64,000 nt of DNA from an uncultured Planctomycetales bacterium (GTDB lineage Bacteria; Planctomycetota; Planctomycetia; Pirellulales; Thermoguttaceae). This document shows, piece after piece, positions 60,210 through 64,000 of this stretch. The stretch is taken from NCBI GenBank assembly GCA_937889015.1, contig CALARR010000393.1, positions 4,817 through 68,816 on the forward strand, in the 5' to 3' direction. The first letter of the stretch is position 1; each line of letters begins with the position of its first letter. Made by a program: the position numbers and the translations under genes. The notes beneath the pieces are model-generated. The model worked only from the letters and a program-made list of their open reading frames with translations. It was not told the DNA's origin and did no database searches.

Positions 60210-61934
60210 ATGAAACGAATATCCTGCGGCCTCATCGTGTGGTTCTCTCTTTCCGCATCGCTTCTGCCTGCCCAGTCGCCCGTGCCGGGGAAAAAAACGA
60301 TCAGTATCCCCATGCGTAACGGGGCGACCTTGGAGGCCGACCTGTTCCTGCCTGGAGATTACTCCAAGAACAAGTATCCGCAGGGAGTGCCCGCCATCCT
60401 GATCGTCACACCCTACGACCGGAGCCGCGAGAACGCCGCCACGCTGTGGCGGGAAACCATGCTCCGCAACGGCTATGCGTTTGTCGCTGAGGACATGCGA
60501 GGCATGTACGCCTCTGCGGCAGCGGGCAGGGGCGCACCACGACACAACGACGGCTACGATACCATCGAGTGGATCGCCAGACAGCCGTGGAGTAATGGGA
60601 AGGTGGGCATGATGGGTTACTCCCACCTCGGCGCAGTCCAGTACGAAACGGCGATCACCGCACCACCGCACCTCGCCTGCGCCATCCCTTCCCAAGCGCC
60701 GGGCAACTATTACACCGACTCTTACTACCCGGAGGTCCTCCGGAAGGCCGACATGGAGACGATCTTGCGGGGCGAGATCACATCGAGAACGCGGCAGTTG
60801 CTCAACCGGCGCATCCGCAGCCGGGAGACATCAAGGATCAAGGATTTCAATACGCCCATGCTGCACAGCGCTGGGTGGTTCGACTTCTACAAGGAAGGTG
60901 CCATTGAGATGTTCCGAGCGTGCCAGCGGGATGGCGGCCCCGGCGCGCGAGGCAAGCAAAAGCTGCTCATCGGGCCGTGGGGGCACGGTGTGCTTCAGGA
61001 AGAGAATCTCGGCACGCCCCTGCGCCTCGATAGTGGTGTGAGTTATCCCGCTAATGCGAAACTCGATTGGGAGCACGAAGTCTGGCTGCCGTGGTTCGAC
61101 TACTGGCTCAAAGGCAGGCAGACGGACGTGATGAAACAACCGGCAGTTCGCTACTATCTGATGGGTGCGGTGGATGATCCCAAGGCGCCGGGCAACAAGT
61201 GGGTCAGTGCCGAGGACTTTCCGCCCAAATCGACGCCAGTAGCCTATTACGCCCAATCGGACCACTCCCTCCGGCTGACGCCACCCACCGAGCAAAACGA
61301 TTCGCTTCACTACGTCTACGATCCTCGCGATCCGGTTCCAACGGTTGGACGCATTCATGCTCGGATGCCGGTGAAGGGACCCTACGACCAACGCGAGGTG
61401 GAGAAGCGGCCCGATGTGCTGCTCTTCAGCACACCACCGCTGACCGAGCCATTGGAGATCGTGGGCCAGATCCGCGTGAAGCTCTGGGCATCCAGCGACC
61501 GTAAAGACACAGACTTCACGGCGAAGCTGACGGATGTGTACCCAGATGGGCGATCCATGCTTGTGTTGGACAGCATCGTGAAAGGGCGCTATCGGAACAC
61601 TTACCGGAGAGAGGAACTGCTGACTCCGGGGCAGGTCTACGAGTTCGAGATTGACCTGGGTTACACCGCCATCGCGATTGCGCCGGGGCACCGTTTGCGG
61701 CTTGCAGTCTCCAGCAGCAATTTCGACCGTTTCGACATCAATCCAAACACAGGCGAACCCTACGGAGCCCATGCGGTCACTCGCGAACTGCTGACAAAAC
61801 GCCTGCGTGGCTATGAGGGACGAGGAGAGCCGCAATACACGGCGACACTGCCTGCCAGGAACACGATTTTCATGGATCGCCAGCATCCCAGCCAAGTCAT
61901 AGTGCCGGTCCCGCAATCGTTTGGTGCACGGTGA
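60210..61934 (+). CDS. CocE/NonD family hydrolase (X-Pro dipeptidyl-peptidase S15 superfamily)
   Basis: A 574-aa exported alpha/beta hydrolase. The signal peptide is CGLIVWFSLSASLLPAQS. The catalytic triad is visible: Ser in MMGYSHLGAVQ (about residue 141), Asp in HSAGWFDFYKEG (about 226) and His in IGPWGHGVL. A C-terminal jelly-roll domain follows (EPLEIVGQIRVKLWASSDRK, TDFTAKLTDVYPDGRSMLV). The family includes cocaine esterase, glutaryl acylase and Xaa-Pro peptidases; the natural substrate here is unknown. AAAGG lies 10 bases before the ATG at 60210. With the preceding unknown gene it forms a rightward pair inside leftward surroundings. Confidence 0.9.
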   Translation: MKRISCGLIVWFSLSASLLPAQSPVPGKKTISIPMRNGATLEADLFLPGDYSKNKYPQGVPAILIVTPYDRSRENAATLWRETMLRNGYAFVAEDMRGMYASAAAGRGAPRHNDGYDTIEWIARQPWSNGKVGMMGYSHLGAVQYETAITAPPHLACAIPSQAPGNYYTDSYYPEVLRKADMETILRGEITSRTRQLLNRRIRSRETSRIKDFNTPMLHSAGWFDFYKEGAIEMFRACQRDGGPGARGKQKLLIGPWGHGVLQEENLGTPLRLDSGVSYPANAKLDWEHEVWLPWFDYWLKGRQTDVMKQPAVRYYLMGAVDDPKAPGNKWVSAEDFPPKSTPVAYYAQSDHSLRLTPPTEQNDSLHYVYDPRDPVPTVGRIHARMPVKGPYDQREVEKRPDVLLFSTPPLTEPLEIVGQIRVKLWASSDRKDTDFTAKLTDVYPDGRSMLVLDSIVKGRYRNTYRREELLTPGQVYEFEIDLGYTAIAIAPGHRLRLAVSSSNFDRFDINPNTGEPYGAHAVTRELLTKRLRGYEGRGEPQYTATLPARNTIFMDRQHPSQVIVPVPQSFGAR

Positions 61935-61975
61935 AGATCAAAGGTCCCATGCCAGCATCCGCGTTGCGGCAGAGT

Positions 61976-64000
61976 CTACTTCTTCGGCTCAGCGAAGCCG
62001 TGAACGTGGTTACCGAGAAGCTGGAACTCTCCCAGGACTTCGATCGCTTGACCCGCACCGGCCACGCTGCCGCGCGAGATCAGGTTGTTCCTGAAAAGGG
62101 AGGTCGGGCTGCCGTGCGAATCGAGCAACACCGGCTTGAGGCAGTCGGTAATCGTATTGTCGTGGATGTTCCAGTTGGCTGAGGGCGGAAAGACCTGGAA
62201 TCGGTCGCCGATCCTCATGTCGCGCGGTTCGCGGAGCGCGAAGCGAAGCGTCTCGGGGTCGAACGCGTCGATCACGGACGTTCCGCTGGACGCACTGCCC
62301 CTGAACCAGGCGACGTTCCAACCGCGATACCGGTGCGATTGGCGCCGCTCCCAGGGGACGCCCCTGCCGGAAGACAAGAATGTGACTCGGTCCAGCACTT
62401 TCGCCACGGTCGACTCGGCCCTCTCCGTGACCAGGCCTGCGCCGCAGTTGCGGATCAGGTTGTCATGCACATTCAGGTTGACGGCGGGCTCGCTGAGGGT
62501 GATGCCGGTGACCAGCGGGTCGGGTCCACCCCGCACGTAGACCTGATTGTCGCTGATGATGACATCTGCGGCACTGACGTGGATGCCTGTGCGAGGGAGA
62601 GACTCTTCATCGAGGGAGGTCAGGTCGAAGATATTGCCGGTGATCATCGCGTTGCTGGCGGGAAGATCCCGATCGCCGGTCCGACTGGAAATCCTGACGC
62701 CGGAGGAGTTGAAGTTGACGAAGAGGTTGTTCCTGACGATCACCTGCGTGGCACAAGCGGCGGCATGGACCATGAAGCCGCCAGGCCGAGCGCCGTAATG
62801 CCGGCGTCCTTCAAACACGTTTTCAGCGACGATGTGCTGGGCCCGCCCCAGTTCCTCCAGGTGCTCGTTGCGGCCGCCGACGTTGCCCATGGCGATGGAC
62901 CCGGCGTTGCGCACGTAGTTGCCGATGACGCGGACGAAGCGCGACGCGCCCTCCCACGCGCAGCCGCCCACGTCGACGATGCGGCACTGGAGCACGCTGG
63001 TATTCTCGGCCCCGTCGTTGTTGTTGAAGGCATTGCGCGCCGAGTCGATCACCGAGCACCGCAGATAGGTGATGGCTTTCGTGTAATGATCGGGCTCGCC
63101 GCGTCCCTTTCGCGAGGGGCTTTGGGAATAGAAGCACTCGGCGGCCATGCGCGTGGCGTGGCAGTTCTCGACCAGGACGCGCTCGGTGCCCCGGATGGCC
63201 ACCGCGTTGCAACCCTTGACGTAGAAACCCCACATCGACGAAATCCGCTGCATGCGCAGCCCCCCACATTGATCGCGTCCGGAAAAGCCCGTGTGCCCCA
63301 CCATGCGGAAGTTGCGCAGCACGACTTCAGTGCCGCCCAGGAGGCTGAGGCACGTGTATTCACCCGGAGTCCCCGCCGCGCTGATGTCGAGGATCGTGTC
63401 CACGCTGCTGCTTCCTTCGAGCGTGATCGCGGATGCGTTCTGGACAACGAGCCCCCGTTTCATGCGATAGGTGCCCGGGGGAAAGAAGACGTTGCGCTTC
63501 TGCGCGAGCGCGACGTCGATGGCGGCCTGCATCGCGGCGTCGTCGCAGTGGCGGACCACCGCGTCCTTGGCCGTACGATTGGCGGCGTGCTTCAAGACCA
63601 AGGTGTTGCCCGCGATGCGCTCGATGGTGCTCACGAGCAGGTCGCGCGCATGGAAGCTGATCGCGTAAACGCCGTCCCAAGCACGACGCTTGAACCGGAT
63701 TTCGACACCGGCGCTCAGCGGCTGCCAGTCCAAGGTGATCGGGGTCGCATCGTGCCAGTTGCGCCCCAGGTCGTCGGTCCAGCGGAAAGTCGCCGGGCGC
63801 GCGGGATTCACTTCCAGAAGAAAGACACGCCAACCGTCCCCGCTGCCGTCATAACCGCGCATCTCCAGTGTCCCTTCCGGCAGCGGATTGCGTCTTGCCA
63901 CGTTCGGCCCAAACAGCAAGGCGTCCGGGTAGTGGACGTAGGCCCCCGAAACCAGCACCCCTTGGCCAACGCGAAAGTCGCCGGGGTCCGCCACGATGAT
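61976..64000 (-). CDS. Right-handed parallel beta-helix protein, partial (5' end outside the window)
   Basis: At least 674 residues; the start lies beyond the right edge, since the frame is open to the last base. Early residues give FRVGQGVLVSGAYVHY and FRWTDDLGRNWHDATPITLD. AAIDVALAQKRNVFFPPGTY and TLEGSSSVDTILDISAAG mark the start of a pectate-lyase-like beta-helix. Many N-rich coils follow (VIGNYVRNAGSIAMGNVGGR, VIVRNNLFVNFNSSGVRIS, WNIHDNTITDCLKPVLLDSH). Such proteins bind or cleave polysaccharides. The C-terminus ends abruptly as LLGNHVHGFAEPKK inside what should be another helix coil, so the gene appears truncated at its 3' end. Confidence 0.85.
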   Translation of the reverse strand: MIVADPGDFRVGQGVLVSGAYVHYPDALLFGPNVARRNPLPEGTLEMRGYDGSGDGWRVFLLEVNPARPATFRWTDDLGRNWHDATPITLDWQPLSAGVEIRFKRRAWDGVYAISFHARDLLVSTIERIAGNTLVLKHAANRTAKDAVVRHCDDAAMQAAIDVALAQKRNVFFPPGTYRMKRGLVVQNASAITLEGSSSVDTILDISAAGTPGEYTCLSLLGGTEVVLRNFRMVGHTGFSGRDQCGGLRMQRISSMWGFYVKGCNAVAIRGTERVLVENCHATRMAAECFYSQSPSRKGRGEPDHYTKAITYLRCSVIDSARNAFNNNDGAENTSVLQCRIVDVGGCAWEGASRFVRVIGNYVRNAGSIAMGNVGGRNEHLEELGRAQHIVAENVFEGRRHYGARPGGFMVHAAACATQVIVRNNLFVNFNSSGVRISSRTGDRDLPASNAMITGNIFDLTSLDEESLPRTGIHVSAADVIISDNQVYVRGGPDPLVTGITLSEPAVNLNVHDNLIRNCGAGLVTERAESTVAKVLDRVTFLSSGRGVPWERRQSHRYRGWNVAWFRGSASSGTSVIDAFDPETLRFALREPRDMRIGDRFQVFPPSANWNIHDNTITDCLKPVLLDSHGSPTSLFRNNLISRGSVAGAGQAIEVLGEFQLLGNHVHGFAEPKK

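Overview
The window reads as a chromosome segment of a high-GC planctomycete, most like the Pirellulales. The signs are a Ser/Thr protein kinase carrying a zinc ribbon and a signal-peptidase-like domain next to an ECF sigma factor, Tat-exported Gfo/Idh/MocA and amidohydrolase enzymes, DUF5107-TPR and right-handed beta-helix proteins, a caspase-FGE fusion, a PEP-CTERM protein, and a eukaryote-type PTPMT1-like phosphatase. This is a judgement from gene content; no ribosomal RNA lies in the window. Most genes are on the minus strand.

Layout. 1-3.7 kb: a partial DUF2461 gene, then exported sugar-phosphate isomerase, amidohydrolase and Gfo/Idh/MocA oxidoreductase genes. 4.0-5.3 kb: an overlapping phosphatase-phosphoribosyltransferase pair. 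6.0-13.0 kb: lutA-lutB-lutC (lactate oxidation) followed on the same strand by an ECF sigma factor and a kinase-S26 fusion. 13.3-23.6 kb: a glycan-degradation block (sialidase-like, GH27, galM, two clan GH-A-like hydrolases, DUF5107-TPR). 24-29.6 kb: a GAF-PAS-PilZ protein, an M16 peptidase and a UroD-like protein. 29.6-34.4 kb: pstS-pstC-pstA with two complementary, individually degenerate PstB ATPases. 34.7-40.4 kb: a four-gene operon with two ceramide-synthase-like (YghO/bCerS) GNAT proteins, a ketoacyl synthase without its catalytic Cys, and a GTPase. 40.8-44.8 kb: an epimerase/dehydrogenase, a methyltransferase, CCA-adding enzyme and panD. 45-54.4 kb: a DUF4010 membrane protein, a single-chain AmmeMemoRadiSam triple fusion, an NtrC-type regulator, a TolC-like lipoprotein and an FAD oxidoreductase. 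54.5-64 kb: tRNA-Ala, a caspase-FGE fusion, a zone of gene fragments, a PEP-CTERM SUMF1-like protein, an unknown exported protein, a CocE-type hydrolase and a partial beta-helix protein.

Most interesting points: (1) two adjacent PstB subunits whose active-site defects complement each other, predicting an asymmetric heterodimer; (2) the radical SAM + AMMECR1 + MEMO1 fusion; (3) the bCerS-like pair with a Cys-less ketoacyl synthase, a candidate amide-lipid locus; (4) a 78-bp MITE present twice with target-site duplications, one of which forms a gene's stop codon; (5) a second, 66-bp intergenic repeat family; (6) a fragment zone suggesting that a beta-helix gene was split.
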